This document shows positions 45,786 to 54,879 of a stretch of 64,000 nt of DNA, piece by piece. The position numbers and the translations under genes were made by a program. Source of the DNA: Streptomyces africanus (GTDB lineage: Bacteria; Actinomycetota; Actinomycetes; Streptomycetales; Streptomycetaceae). The DNA lies in contig NZ_MUKA01000093.1 of NCBI RefSeq assembly GCF_002150735.1, positions 1 through 64,000 of the forward strand, read 5' to 3'. The notes under the pieces were generated by a model. That model made no database searches, was not told where the DNA came from, and saw nothing but the letters and a program-made list of their open reading frames with translations. Position 1 is the stretch's first letter. Each line of letters opens with the position of its first letter.

Positions 45786-46979
45786 TTACGTGTAGAGGGT
45801 GAACGGCGGGTGGGCGCCGTTGAGGAAGTGATCGCCGACCTCGCGGAGCTTGTAGGCGACCGGGTCGTGCAGGGTGTGGGTGCGTACGTTGCGCCAGAAC
45901 CGGTCGAAGCCGTACGCGGAGGCGGTGGACCGGGCGCCGGTGGCCTCGAGGACGCGGGCGGTGATGTCGAGGGCGGCCCGGGTGGAGGCGACTTTCGCGG
46001 TGGCGACGGTGACGGCGATCTCGCCGCGCTCGTCGGCGGTGAGGTCCGGGCCGCGGTCGAGGCCGCGCTGGACCGCTTCGGCGGCGTGGTCGGCGAGGAC
46101 CCGCACCGAGCGGGCGGAGACGGCGAGTTCGCCGTAGGTGGCGAGCGTGTACGGATCCTCGGTGGCGGCCTCGACGCCCGACAGCAGCCAGGGACGGGTG
46201 GCGGTCCTGGTGTACTCGGCCGCGGCGGCGAGCGCGCCCTCGGCGATGCCCAGGTAGAAGTGGACGAAGACCAGCTGGATCGCGGGCGTGACCAGCGTGG
46301 CGAACGGGGACAGCGCCTCCTCGTCCTGGGACAGGGAGCCGAGGATGTCGTCCGCCGCCACCGGCACGGCGTGGAACTCCACACTGCCGCTCGCCGACAG
46401 CCGCTGTCCGAAGTTGTCCCAGTCGTCGTTGCGGACGACTCCGGGGTGGGCCGGGTCGACGAAGACGACGACGGGTTCGCCGGTGTCGGCTCGGGCGGCG
46501 CCGACGACGAGCCGGTCGGCCACGCGGGCGCCGGTGGCGAAGGACTTGCGTCCGTCGAGCCGGAAGCCGGCGCCGTCCGGGGTCAGGGTGATGTCGGGGT
46601 CGCGCGGGTTGAAGGCCCCGCCCCACAGCCATGCGCCGTCGGCGGCGGCGCGCTCCAGGCGCTCGACGGTGGCGGGCCGGCCGAAGAAGCGGGGGTTCCA
46701 GGACAACAGGTAGTGGTAGCCGAGGAGCTGGCCGATGGAGCCGTCACCGGCGGCGATCTCGCGGATGACGGCGTAGGCGGTGCGCCAGTCCGCTCCCCCG
46801 CCGCCGCGCTCGGCCGGCACGAGGAGGGTGAGCAGACCGGCCGCGCGCAGCCGCTCGATCTCGTCGAAGGGCGGCTTGTTGGCCTTGTCGCGTGCGGGGG
46901 CGTCCTGGGCGAGGTCGGCGGCGACCGCGCGGGCGGTGGCGATCCAGTCGGCGTGGGGTCGGGGGGCTGTGCCGGTCAT
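45786..46979 (-). CDS. Acyl-CoA dehydrogenase-like flavin monooxygenase, DszC/SfnC type (third paralogue)
   Basis: A 397-residue member of the acyl-CoA dehydrogenase superfamily group that acts as FMNH2-dependent monooxygenase (DszC, SfnC). The signature near the C terminus is RFWRNVRTHTLHDPVAYKLREVGDHFLNG. The middle domain has GRKSFATGARVADRLVVGAARAD. It is the most diverged of three such genes in this operon (compare 46993 and 49364). No catalytic carboxylate typical of true acyl-CoA dehydrogenases is evident. It lies 14 bases after the next paralogue and just before the importer genes. Confidence 0.82.
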   Translation of the reverse strand: MTGTAPRPHADWIATARAVAADLAQDAPARDKANKPPFDEIERLRAAGLLTLLVPAERGGGGADWRTAYAVIREIAAGDGSIGQLLGYHYLLSWNPRFFGRPATVERLERAAADGAWLWGGAFNPRDPDITLTPDGAGFRLDGRKSFATGARVADRLVVGAARADTGEPVVVFVDPAHPGVVRNDDWDNFGQRLSASGSVEFHAVPVAADDILGSLSQDEEALSPFATLVTPAIQLVFVHFYLGIAEGALAAAAEYTRTATRPWLLSGVEAATEDPYTLATYGELAVSARSVRVLADHAAEAVQRGLDRGPDLTADERGEIAVTVATAKVASTRAALDITARVLEATGARSTASAYGFDRFWRNVRTHTLHDPVAYKLREVGDHFLNGAHPPFTLYT

Positions 46980-46992
46980 GGTGGTGCCGTCC

Positions 46993-48177
46993 TCAGACGA
47001 TTCCGTTGGCGGGCGGGTGGACGCCGTTGAGGGCGTGGTTGCCGAGGTGCTGGATCTTCCATCGGCGCGGGTCGTGGAGGGTGTGGGTGCGGGCGTTGCG
47101 CCAGTGCCGGTCCAGGTTTCGGCCGCCGGTCACGGACCGGGTCCCGATGAGCGCGAAGACGTCGTTCGCCACGGTCAGCGAGGCCGTGTCCGCCTGCGCG
47201 CGGGCGGCGGTGACGGCGAGGGACGCCCCGGCGGCGAGCTCCGCGTCGGCGGGTGCCCGGCGGGCGGCGTCGATGGCGGCGCCCGCCCGGTCGAGGAGGG
47301 CTTCGGCGGCACGGACGAGGAGGGACAGTTCCCCGAACTGCTGGATCACCAGCGGTTCCTCACTCGCCCGGTCGGCGCCCGACTCGCCCCAGGGCCGGGC
47401 GAGCGTACGGATCAGCTCGCCGCCCTCCTCCAGCGCCGCGCGGGCGATGCCGGTGTCGACGGCCGCGTGGATGAACTGGCCGAAGGCGCCGAAGACTTCG
47501 GGCCGTTCGAAGGTGAGGTGGTGGAGCACGACCCGGTCGGCGGGGACGTGCACGTCCTCGAACTTCACGGTGCCGCTGGCCGTGCCGCGCTGGCCGATGC
47601 CGTCCCAGTCGTCGACGACGGTGACGCCGGGGGCGTCGTGCGGGACGAACGCGGCGGTGAGACTGTCGTCCGGGGCGAGCGCGAAGACCGGGATCCAGTG
47701 GGCGAACAGGGCACCGGTGGAGTAGTTCTTGGTGCCGGTCAGGGTGTACGAGCCGTCGGGACGGGGCTCCAGGCGGGTGGCGAACTCCAGCGCGTGTCCG
47801 GTGCCCTTCTCCGCCAGGGCGTTGCCGAACCTGCGCCCGGCCAGCACCTCGGCGTAGAAGAAGTCGCGCTGCTGCGCCGTCCCGTTCTCCTTCAGCACCT
47901 CCACGAAGAAGAAGTGGTTCTGCGGGATCTGGCCGATGCTGGAGTCGGCCGCCGACAGCAGCCGGACGACCTCCCCGAGGGTGCGGGCGCCGACTTCGGC
48001 GCCGCCGTGGGAGCGGGGCACGGTGATGCCGAGCAGCCCGGAGGCCGACAGTTCGTCGAGTTCGGCCCGCGGCAGGATGCGCTCGGCGTCGCGCAGGGCG
48101 GCCTCGCGGGAGAACTTGTCGGCCAGCTCGGCGGCGACGGCGACGGCCTCGGCGTCGTCGGCGATCACGTGGGTCAT
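46993..48177 (-). CDS. SfnC-like flavin monooxygenase (second paralogue)
   Basis: A 394-residue acyl-CoA dehydrogenase-fold monooxygenase. Landmarks are ITVPRSHGGAEVGARTLGEVVRLLSAADSSIGQIPQNHF, the middle-domain GTKNYSTGALFAHWIPVFA with DDWDGIGQRGTASGTVKF, and the C-terminal HWRNARTHTLHDPRRWKIQHLGNHALNG. It is clearly paralogous to the gene at 49364-50560 over the whole length. The start overlaps the ssuD stop as ATGA. SfnC-type enzymes work with a flavin reductase in dimethyl sulfone/sulfonate use. Confidence 0.83.
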   Translation of the reverse strand: MTHVIADDAEAVAVAAELADKFSREAALRDAERILPRAELDELSASGLLGITVPRSHGGAEVGARTLGEVVRLLSAADSSIGQIPQNHFFFVEVLKENGTAQQRDFFYAEVLAGRRFGNALAEKGTGHALEFATRLEPRPDGSYTLTGTKNYSTGALFAHWIPVFALAPDDSLTAAFVPHDAPGVTVVDDWDGIGQRGTASGTVKFEDVHVPADRVVLHHLTFERPEVFGAFGQFIHAAVDTGIARAALEEGGELIRTLARPWGESGADRASEEPLVIQQFGELSLLVRAAEALLDRAGAAIDAARRAPADAELAAGASLAVTAARAQADTASLTVANDVFALIGTRSVTGGRNLDRHWRNARTHTLHDPRRWKIQHLGNHALNGVHPPANGIV

Positions 48178-49337
48178 CGTGGGCTCCCGGCGCCCGCGAA
48201 GGGGATCTGTGCCGAGGGGGCGGCGGCCTGGTTGCCGGAGGGGTGCGTCCACAGGCCCTGTGCCTGAAGCCTCGGCAGCACGCCCTCGCCGAACCAGTAC
48301 GCCTCCTCCAGGTGGGGGTAGCCGGAGAAGATGAACTCGTCGATGCCGAGGGCGTGGTACTCCTTGATCCGCTCGGCGACCTCGTCGTGGCTGCCGACCA
48401 GGGCGGTGCCCGCGCCGCCGCGCACCAGGCCGATGCCGGCCCACAGATTGGGGTGGATCTCCAGACGCTCGCGGCTGCCGCCGCCGTGCAGGGCGAGCAT
48501 CCGCCGCTGGCCCTCGGACTCGCTGCGGGCGAGGCCGGCCTGCACCGACGCCACGGTCTCCGGGTCGAAGCCGTCCAGCAGCCGGTTCGCCTCGGCCCAG
48601 GCCTGCTCGGCGGTGTCGCGGGTGATGACGTGCAGCCGGATGCCGAAGCGGATGCTCCGGCCCTCCTTCTCGGCCAGCGCCCGGATCCACGCGATCTTCT
48701 CGGCGACCTTCGCGGGCGGCTCGCCCCAGGTGAGATAGACGTCGACGTGCTTGGCGGCTACGTCGCCCGCGATCGGCGAGGAGCCGCCGAAGTACACCTC
48801 CGGAAGCGGGTCGGGCACCCGGGCCAGCCTGGCGCCCTCGACCTGGAGGTGCTCGCCGACCAGGTCGACGCTCTTGCCCTGCCACAGCTCCCGTACGACT
48901 TCGAGGAACTCGCCGGTTCGGCGGTAGCGGGCGTCCTTGTCGAGGAAGTCGCCGTACGCCCGCTGCTCGTGGCTCTCGCCGCCCGTGACGACGTTGAGCA
49001 GGAGCCGTCCGCCGGTCTGCCGCTGGAAGGTGGACGCCATCTGCGCGGCGAGCGTCGGCGAGACGAAGCCGGGCCGGAAGGCGACGAGGAACTTCAGACG
49101 TTCGGTGTTCTGGCTGACCATGGCGGTGGTCAGCCAGGCGTCCTCGCACCAGGCGCCGGTGGGGGTGAGCGCGCCGACGAAGCCCAGGTCCTCGGCGGCA
49201 CGGGCGATCTGGCTCAGGTAGGCGACCGTCGGCGGCCGGTCGCGCCCGGACTCCGTGGCGGGGGTGCCGTGGCCGCCGCCGACGACATGGCGGCTGTCGC
49301 CGTTGGTGGGCAGGAACCAGTGAAAGGTGAGGGACAC
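48174..49337 (-). CDS. ssuD: FMNH2-dependent alkanesulfonate monooxygenase
   Basis: A 387-residue luciferase-like enzyme that cleaves alkanesulfonates to aldehyde and sulfite. The family N terminus (TFHWFLPTNGDSRHVVGGGHG), FRPGFVSPTLAAQMASTFQRQTGGRLLLNVVTGG, VYFGGSSPIAGDVAAKHVDVYLTWGEP and SGYPHLEEAYWFGEGVLP are all present. GTG 49337 follows a GGAG site. It needs FMNH2 from the SsuE-like reductase encoded two genes upstream. Methanesulfonate made by the SfnG step is a natural substrate candidate. Confidence 0.93.
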   Translation of the reverse strand: MSLTFHWFLPTNGDSRHVVGGGHGTPATESGRDRPPTVAYLSQIARAAEDLGFVGALTPTGAWCEDAWLTTAMVSQNTERLKFLVAFRPGFVSPTLAAQMASTFQRQTGGRLLLNVVTGGESHEQRAYGDFLDKDARYRRTGEFLEVVRELWQGKSVDLVGEHLQVEGARLARVPDPLPEVYFGGSSPIAGDVAAKHVDVYLTWGEPPAKVAEKIAWIRALAEKEGRSIRFGIRLHVITRDTAEQAWAEANRLLDGFDPETVASVQAGLARSESEGQRRMLALHGGGSRERLEIHPNLWAGIGLVRGGAGTALVGSHDEVAERIKEYHALGIDEFIFSGYPHLEEAYWFGEGVLPRLQAQGLWTHPSGNQAAAPSAQIPFAGAGSPR

Positions 49338-49363
49338 GTGGGGTCTCCGTTCGGGGTTGTCCG

Positions 49364-50560
49364 TTACAGCAGGCCGTGCCGGGGCGGCTGGGTGCCGTTC
49401 AGGAGGTAGCGGCCGATGTGCTGGACCTTCCAGCGGGCCGGGTCGTGCAGGGTGTGGGTGCGGGCGTCACGCCAGTGGCGGTGCAGGCCCAGGGAGTCGA
49501 GCGCCGAGCGGGTGCCGGAGACCTCGAAGAGGGCGCTGCCGACCTCCACGGCCGCCTCCGCCGCCGTCACCTTGGCCGCGGCCACCGCGATCGAAGCCGC
49601 GGCGGCCGAGTCGTCGGTCAGGTGGGCGTGGGCGGCGTCCACGGACCGCGCCGCGGTGGACAGCAGCGCGTCGGCGGCCCGTACCCGGATCGCCAGTTCG
49701 CCGAAGCGCTGGATCAGCAGCGGGTCCTCGGTGGCGCTCTCGTGTCCTTCGGCGACGCTCTCGAACCAGGGGCGGCTCTTGGTGCGCACAAACTCCACCG
49801 CCTCGGCCAGCGCGCCGGCGGCGATCCCGGCGTCGATGGCGGCGTGCAGCAACTGGGCCACAGCTCCGTGGAGTTGGGGTCCCCGGAAGGTGAGGTGGTG
49901 CGGCACGACCCGGTCGGCGGGCACGGGCACCGACTCCAGGCGGACGGTTCCGCTGGCGGTGGTGCGCTGTCCCATGCCGTCCCAGTCGTCCACGACCGTG
50001 AGGCCGGGTGCGTCGCGCGGTACGTACGCCACGTGCAGGTTGTCGTCGTCGGCGCGGGCGAGGACGGGGATCCAGTCGGCGAACAGGGCGCCGGTGGAGT
50101 AGTGCTTGACGCCGTCGAGGACGTACGACCCGTCCAGGCGCCGCGCGAGCCGGGTACGGATGTCCTGCACATGGCTGGTGCCCGCCTCGGACTGGGCGTT
50201 GCCGAACCGCTTGCCCGCCAGCACCTCGCCGAACAGGAACTCCTTCTGCTCCCGCGTCCCCTGCCGGCGCAGCACGCCCACGTACACGAAGTGGCTCTGC
50301 GGGATCTGGGCCAGGCTCGCGTCGGCCGAGGCCAGCAGCCGGAAGATCTCCGCGAGTGTCTCCGTACGGACGTCCGCGCCGCCGAACTCCGCGGGCACCG
50401 TCACGGCGAGCAGTCCGGAGGCGGACAGCCGCTCCAGCTCCGGACGCGGAAGCCTGCGCCGTGCGTCCCGCTCGGCGGCGTCCTTGCGGAAGTCCGCGGC
50501 CAGTTCGGCGGCGACGGCAAGAGCCCCGGCGTCGTCGGCGATCACGGTCACGGCACTCAT
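49364..50560 (-). CDS. sfnC: SfnC-like flavin monooxygenase (first paralogue)
   Basis: A 398-residue acyl-CoA dehydrogenase-fold flavoprotein. It has VTVPAEFGGADVRTETLAEIFRLLASADASLAQIPQSHF, GVKHYSTGALFADWIPVLA, DDWDGMGQRTTASGTVRL and the C-terminal HWRDARTHTLHDPARWKVQHIGRYLLNG. It overlaps the ssuE gene by 4 bases. It is closely related to the 46993 gene product; the pair probably arose by tandem duplication around ssuD. Its likely task is oxidation of an organosulfur intermediate with FMNH2. Confidence 0.83.
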   Translation of the reverse strand: MSAVTVIADDAGALAVAAELAADFRKDAAERDARRRLPRPELERLSASGLLAVTVPAEFGGADVRTETLAEIFRLLASADASLAQIPQSHFVYVGVLRRQGTREQKEFLFGEVLAGKRFGNAQSEAGTSHVQDIRTRLARRLDGSYVLDGVKHYSTGALFADWIPVLARADDDNLHVAYVPRDAPGLTVVDDWDGMGQRTTASGTVRLESVPVPADRVVPHHLTFRGPQLHGAVAQLLHAAIDAGIAAGALAEAVEFVRTKSRPWFESVAEGHESATEDPLLIQRFGELAIRVRAADALLSTAARSVDAAHAHLTDDSAAAASIAVAAAKVTAAEAAVEVGSALFEVSGTRSALDSLGLHRHWRDARTHTLHDPARWKVQHIGRYLLNGTQPPRHGLL

Positions 50561-51114
50561 GCCGTGGCCGCCAGCAGTGCCGAGCGGCCATCGAGAGCGA
50601 GCGAGAACTGGTCGGTGACCTGGGCCAGGGGCTCGGCGGCGCCCGGTGCGACGGTCAGCGCGCCGTCGTCGCCCACGGTGATGTCCTTGTCGAGCGTGAA
50701 CCAGCCCGGGGTGATGTGGGCGGCGCCCAGGGAGCTCAGCACCGGGCGCAGGGCGTAGTCGATGGCCAGGACGTGGGCGGTGCTGCCGCCGGTGGCCAGT
50801 GGGAGGACGGTCTTGCCCGCCAGCGCGTACTGCGGGAGCAGGTCCAGCAGCGACTTCAGCAGGCCGGAGTAGGCGGCCTTGTAGACCGGGGTGCCGATCA
50901 CGACCCCGTCCGCCTGCTCGAACAGCGCGGTGGCCTCGACGATCGCCGGGTGGCCGAAGTCGGCGCGCAGCAGGGCCTCGGGCGGGAGAGTGCGGACGTC
51001 CAGAGGGATCACCTCGTGCCCCTGGGCCGTGAGCCGGTCGTCCAGGTGGCGCAGGAGACGGGCGGTGCGGGAGGTGGCGGACGGGCTTCCGGAGACGGAC
51101 AGGACGGTGGCCAT
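50557..51114 (-). CDS. ssuE: NADPH-dependent FMN reductase
   Basis: A 185-residue flavodoxin-fold reductase of the SsuE/MsuE group. The flavin phosphate loop is VSGSPSATSRTARLL. The family segment GVVIGTPVYKAAYSGLLKSLLDLLPQYALAGKTVLPLATGGS is complete. It should make the FMNH2 used by SfnG, SsuD, the SfnC-like proteins and the NtaA-like protein of this operon. It lies 57 bases after sfnG. Confidence 0.93.
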   Translation of the reverse strand: MATVLSVSGSPSATSRTARLLRHLDDRLTAQGHEVIPLDVRTLPPEALLRADFGHPAIVEATALFEQADGVVIGTPVYKAAYSGLLKSLLDLLPQYALAGKTVLPLATGGSTAHVLAIDYALRPVLSSLGAAHITPGWFTLDKDITVGDDGALTVAPGAAEPLAQVTDQFSLALDGRSALLAATA

Positions 51115-51171
51115 GAGGGGACCTTTCAGAAGTACCGGGTGGGGTGGGGAAGTTCGCCGTTTCGAGGGCGG

Positions 51172-52293
51172 TCAGGCGTGGGCGGTGACGGGCGCGGGCT
51201 CCTGTGCCTCCAGTTCGCGCACGAGGGGCAGGACCCGCTTGCCGAAGTACTCGACCTCCTCCAGGTAGTGCAGGAAGCCGAGGAGGAAGAGGTCCACGCC
51301 GAGCCGCTTGTAGGCGACGATCCGCTCGGCGATCTGCTCGGGGGTGCCGATCAGGCCCGTGCGGAAGCCGTCGTTGTACTGGACCAGGTCCTCGAAGCTG
51401 GAGCCCTGCCACATGCCCTTGCCGTCCGCGGTGGACGGACCGGCCTGCTGCACGGCGTCACGGAAGCCGTGCACGGCCGGTGTGTCGGCCTTGGCGACGA
51501 TCTCGCGGAGCGTCTCGCGGGCCTCGGCCTCGGTGTCGCGGGCGATCAGGAAGCCGTTGAGGCCGAACTTCGGCGGCGTGCGGCCCGCTTGGGCGGCGGA
51601 CGCGCGGACGTCGCCGATCTGCTCGGTGACGCCGTCGAAGTCCTTGCCGTTGCTGAAGTACCAGTCGGAGACGCGGCCCGCCATGGCACGGGCGGCGGTG
51701 GAGTTGCCGCCCTGGAAGATCTCCGGGTGCGGGCGCTCGGGGGTGTTGAGCGGCTTCGGCTTGAGGGAGAAGTCGCGCAACCGGTAGAAGTCACCGGCGA
51801 GTTCGGCGTAGTCCTCGGTCCAGATCTTCCGCAGGGCGCGGATGAACTCCTCGGAGCGCCGGTAGCGCTCGTCGTGCTCCAGCCAGGGCTCGCCGAGGGC
51901 GGTGAACTCGCCCTTGAACCAGCCGCTGACGACATTGACGGCGAAGCGGCCGTGCGACAGGTGGTCGGCGGTGGCGCCCAGCTTCGCGAGCACGCCCGGG
52001 TGCCACAGGCCGGGGTGGACGGCGGCGATGACCTTCAGCCGCTGGGTCGCGAGCAGCAGGGCGAGGCTGAAGCTGGTCGACTCGTGCTGGTACTCGGCGC
52101 CGTAGCTCGCCATGTAGCGGACCTGGCTGAGGGCGTAGTCAAAGCCGTTGTTCTCGGCGAGCACGGCCAGTTCGCGGTTGTAGTCGTAGCCCCAGTCGGT
52201 GCGCTGCTCGATGGTGCTGGTGACCAGGCCGCCGCTGACGTTCGGCACCCAGTAGGCGAAGCGGAGGGGGTCGGACACGGGCGGTACGGGCAT
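51172..52293 (-). CDS. sfnG: Dimethyl sulfone monooxygenase
   Basis: A 373-residue luciferase-like enzyme matching SfnG, which oxidises dimethyl sulfone to methanesulfinate with FMNH2. The characteristic blocks are FAYWVPNVSGGLVTSTIEQRTDWGYDYNRELA, YGAEYQHESTSFSLALLLATQRLKVIAA, RFAVNVVSGWFKGEFTALGEPWLEHDERYRRSEEFIRALRKIW and PHPEIFQGGNSTAARAMAGRVSDWYFSNG. ATG 52293 has a GGAG site. It heads the ten-gene operon, with a cysteine-type leader peptide upstream and a divergent LysR gene. Confidence 0.92.
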   Translation of the reverse strand: MPVPPVSDPLRFAYWVPNVSGGLVTSTIEQRTDWGYDYNRELAVLAENNGFDYALSQVRYMASYGAEYQHESTSFSLALLLATQRLKVIAAVHPGLWHPGVLAKLGATADHLSHGRFAVNVVSGWFKGEFTALGEPWLEHDERYRRSEEFIRALRKIWTEDYAELAGDFYRLRDFSLKPKPLNTPERPHPEIFQGGNSTAARAMAGRVSDWYFSNGKDFDGVTEQIGDVRASAAQAGRTPPKFGLNGFLIARDTEAEARETLREIVAKADTPAVHGFRDAVQQAGPSTADGKGMWQGSSFEDLVQYNDGFRTGLIGTPEQIAERIVAYKRLGVDLFLLGFLHYLEEVEYFGKRVLPLVRELEAQEPAPVTAHA

Positions 52294-52479
52294 GGGGAGC
52301 TCCTGGTAAAAGCACACACGAAAAAAGCACGTGTGGTGACAGGGAAAAGAGTGCGGTGATCGCGATTCAGGCGTGCGGGGACGCCGCATCCGGCACAGCC
52401 GAAATCACCATGGAAAGCGGCCGGCGGTGGAATTCACGAGAGAGAGCGGCGCGGGTGCGAGGGTTTCCCTCGGATGCGC

Positions 52480-52560
52480 TCAGGCGCGACAGCGACAGCA
52501 GGAGCTGGAGACACGCGCAAGGTCGACATGGCGTCGCCGCGTGAGATCCTGTCGCTTCAT
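52480..52560 (-). CDS. Cysteine-type leader peptide before the sulfur operon
   Basis: A 26-residue reading frame on the minus strand from ATG 52560. It contains LTRRRHVDLARV, the actinobacterial leader consensus, and ends with SSSCCRCRA. Three cysteine codons within four codons just before the stop are what a ribosome-stalling, cysteine-sensing attenuator needs. It stops 187 bases before sfnG. When cysteine is scarce, stalling at these codons would open the downstream operon; this is known logic applied by inference. Confidence 0.82.
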   Translation of the reverse strand: MKRQDLTRRRHVDLARVSSSCCRCRA

Positions 52561-52697
52561 GTCATCGATCCAACCAGCGGGGAGTCGGACCGGTCAAGAA
52601 AGCGCGGAAGTGATTCCACATGCTGAGAGTCGGTATTCACGAGGTTGTGACAGGGATTCCCTTGAACCCGGCGCCCGGCGGACGGCAGTCTCCTGGC

Positions 52698-53606
52698 GTG
52701 CGTATCGAACAGCTCGAATACATCGCCGCCGTCACACGGTTGGGATCACTGCGGCGCGCCGCCGAGGAACTGCACCTGTCCCAGCCCGCGCTCAGCGAGA
52801 CCATGCGCAATCTGGAGCGCGAGCTCGGCGTGGACCTGTTGGAGCGCAAGCGGTCCGGGGCGAAGATCAGCGACGAGGGCCGGGAACTGCTGCCGCACAT
52901 CATGAGCGTGCTGGACGCGGTCGACCGCCTGCGCGGTGCGGCCGGCGACCAGCACCGCATCAGCCGCATGGTCCGCCTCGGCACGGTCAACACGGCCACT
53001 GTCCCGCTGGTCATCCCGACGGTGCGGGAATTCCGGGCCTCGCACCCGGTCACCCAGGTCGAGCTGGTCGGCGCGCAGCAGTCCGAGATCCACCGCGGGC
53101 TGCTGGAGGGCGCGTTCGACCTGGGGCTGGTGAACTACCTCGGGGGCGATGACATGCCACCCGGCTTCGACACCACGGAACTCCTGCGCGGCCGGCCCGT
53201 GGTGTGCCTGCGCCCGGACAGTCCGCTGGCGGCCCTGGACGCGGTGGACGTGGACAGCCTCCTGGCCGAGCCGCTGGTCGTGATGCGGTCCGGCTATGTC
53301 ATGCACCGATTCGTGCACCGCCTGCTCGGCGGCAGGACACCGTCCTTCTCGTACTCGACCGACGGCGCGGAAATGGGCAAGCTGATGGTCGCCGAGGGCC
53401 TGGGGGCGACGGTGCTGCCGGACTTCAGCGTCGTCGGCGACCCTCTGGAGCGGCGGGGCGCACTCACCGTACGGCCGCTCGCCGGGGACGCGACCGAGGT
53501 GCTGCTGGTCCTGCAGCGCCGCCACTCCGGCTCCGTCCCCCGGGCCGTGCGCGATCTGCACGAGCTGTTCGTGCGCAACTCCCGTGCGTACGAGGCCTCT
53601 TCGTGA
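52698..53606 (+). CDS. LysR-family regulator, likely of the sulfur operon
   Basis: A 302-residue LysR protein. I start it at GTG 52698 (VRIEQLEYIAAVTRLGSLRRAAEELHLSQPALSETMRNLERELG), which gives the family N terminus; the frame is open 26 codons further upstream. A substrate-binding domain follows (TVPLVIPTVREFRASHPVTQVELV, LVAEGLGATVLPDF). It is divergent from sfnG and the leader peptide, the usual placement for a regulator of the adjoining operon. The ligand is unknown; a sulfur metabolite is likely. Confidence 0.85.
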   Translation: MRIEQLEYIAAVTRLGSLRRAAEELHLSQPALSETMRNLERELGVDLLERKRSGAKISDEGRELLPHIMSVLDAVDRLRGAAGDQHRISRMVRLGTVNTATVPLVIPTVREFRASHPVTQVELVGAQQSEIHRGLLEGAFDLGLVNYLGGDDMPPGFDTTELLRGRPVVCLRPDSPLAALDAVDVDSLLAEPLVVMRSGYVMHRFVHRLLGGRTPSFSYSTDGAEMGKLMVAEGLGATVLPDFSVVGDPLERRGALTVRPLAGDATEVLLVLQRRHSGSVPRAVRDLHELFVRNSRAYEASS

Positions 53607-53675
53607 AGGAGGCTCGGCCGGTCCGCCGGACAGCCCTGCGTGCCGGGGAGCGCCACCAGCGGCGCCGCAGGTCCG

Positions 53676-54770
53676 TCAGGCGTCGAGCGCGTCGATCAGG
53701 GCCTTGGTCACGTCGTCCGTCGTGGCCGTACCGCCGACGTCGCGGGTGAGGATGCCGGCGGCGGTCGTGGTCTCGATCGCCTTGAGCAGACGGGCCGCCT
53801 GGTCGGGCAGGCCGAAGTGCTCCAGCATCAGCGCCGCGCTGCCGACCGCGCCGATCGGATTGGCCAGGCCCTGACCCGCGATGTCCGGGGCGGAACCGTG
53901 CACCGGCTCGAACATGCTGGGGAAGCGGCGCTCGGGGTTGAGGTTGGCGCTGGCGGCCAGGCCCAGGCTGCCGGCCAGGGCGCTGCCGAGATCGGAGAGG
54001 ATGTCGGCGTTGAGGTTGGAGGCGACGACGACCGAGAGGTCCTCGGGGTGCAGGACGAACTTGGCGGACATCGCGTCCACGAGCACGCTCTCCGTCTCGA
54101 CGTCCGGATAGTCGGCGGCGACGCGCTTGAAGACGTCGTCCCACAGGACCATGCCGTACTGCTGGGCGTTGCTCTTGGTCACGGAGGAGACCTTCTTGTG
54201 CGCCCTGGTCCGGGCCAGGCCGAAGGCGAACCGCATGATCCGCTCACAGCCCACCTCGGTGAACAGGGCCGACTGCACGGCGACTTCACCGCCGGGTCCG
54301 CGGCCGGAGAGGTTGCGGCCGCCGAGGCCCGCGTACTCGCCCTCACTGTTCTCGCGGACGACCACCCAGTCCAGCTCGGTGTCGTCGGCCTTGCGCAGCG
54401 GGCTCTGGACGCCGGGCAGGAAGTGCACGGGGCGGACGTTGGCCCACTGGTCGAAGTTCTGGCAGATCTTCAGGCGCAGGCCCCACAGGCTGACGTGGTC
54501 GGGGACGGTCGGCCAGCCGACAGCGCCGAAGTAGATCGCGTCGAAGTCCTTGAGCCGCTCCAGGCCGTCGTCGTCGATCATCGTGCCGGTGCGCTCGTAG
54601 AACGCGCAGCCCCAGGGGAACTCCTCCCAGGCGAAGGCGAAGGGAGCCGCGGAGCCATGGGAGGTCTCGGCCAGGGCGTCGAGGACGGCCCGCCCGGCGG
54701 CGACGACCTCCTTGCCCACCCCGTCGGCGGGGATGGCGGCGATGCGGAACGTGCGGGGTGCGGCTGTCAT
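53676..54770 (-). CDS. ttuC: Tartrate dehydrogenase / D-malate dehydrogenase
   Basis: A 364-residue member of the isocitrate/isopropylmalate dehydrogenase family, TtuC/DmlA branch. N terminus: RIAAIPADGVGKEVVAAGRAVLDAL. Substrate segments are DAIYFGAVGWPTVPDHVSLWGLRLKICQ and VVVRENSEGEYAGLGG. The NAD-binding region is NLNADILSDLGSALAGSLGLAASANL with FEPVHGSAPDIAGQGLANPIG. ATG 54770 has a GGAG site. It oxidatively decarboxylates D-malate or oxidises tartrate. A truncated dicarboxylate carrier gene lies just upstream, so this pathway may have lost its uptake step. Confidence 0.9.
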   Translation of the reverse strand: MTAAPRTFRIAAIPADGVGKEVVAAGRAVLDALAETSHGSAAPFAFAWEEFPWGCAFYERTGTMIDDDGLERLKDFDAIYFGAVGWPTVPDHVSLWGLRLKICQNFDQWANVRPVHFLPGVQSPLRKADDTELDWVVVRENSEGEYAGLGGRNLSGRGPGGEVAVQSALFTEVGCERIMRFAFGLARTRAHKKVSSVTKSNAQQYGMVLWDDVFKRVAADYPDVETESVLVDAMSAKFVLHPEDLSVVVASNLNADILSDLGSALAGSLGLAASANLNPERRFPSMFEPVHGSAPDIAGQGLANPIGAVGSAALMLEHFGLPDQAARLLKAIETTTAAGILTRDVGGTATTDDVTKALIDALDA

Positions 54771-54879
54771 GGCCTCCGGCTCACTGTCGTGCGGTCGGTT
54801 CGAGTCAACACAGCGGCGTCCCCGCGCGTCCAAGACCTGCTTCCGATACGACGTATAGGCGTGGCCGATCGGTCCTGCG

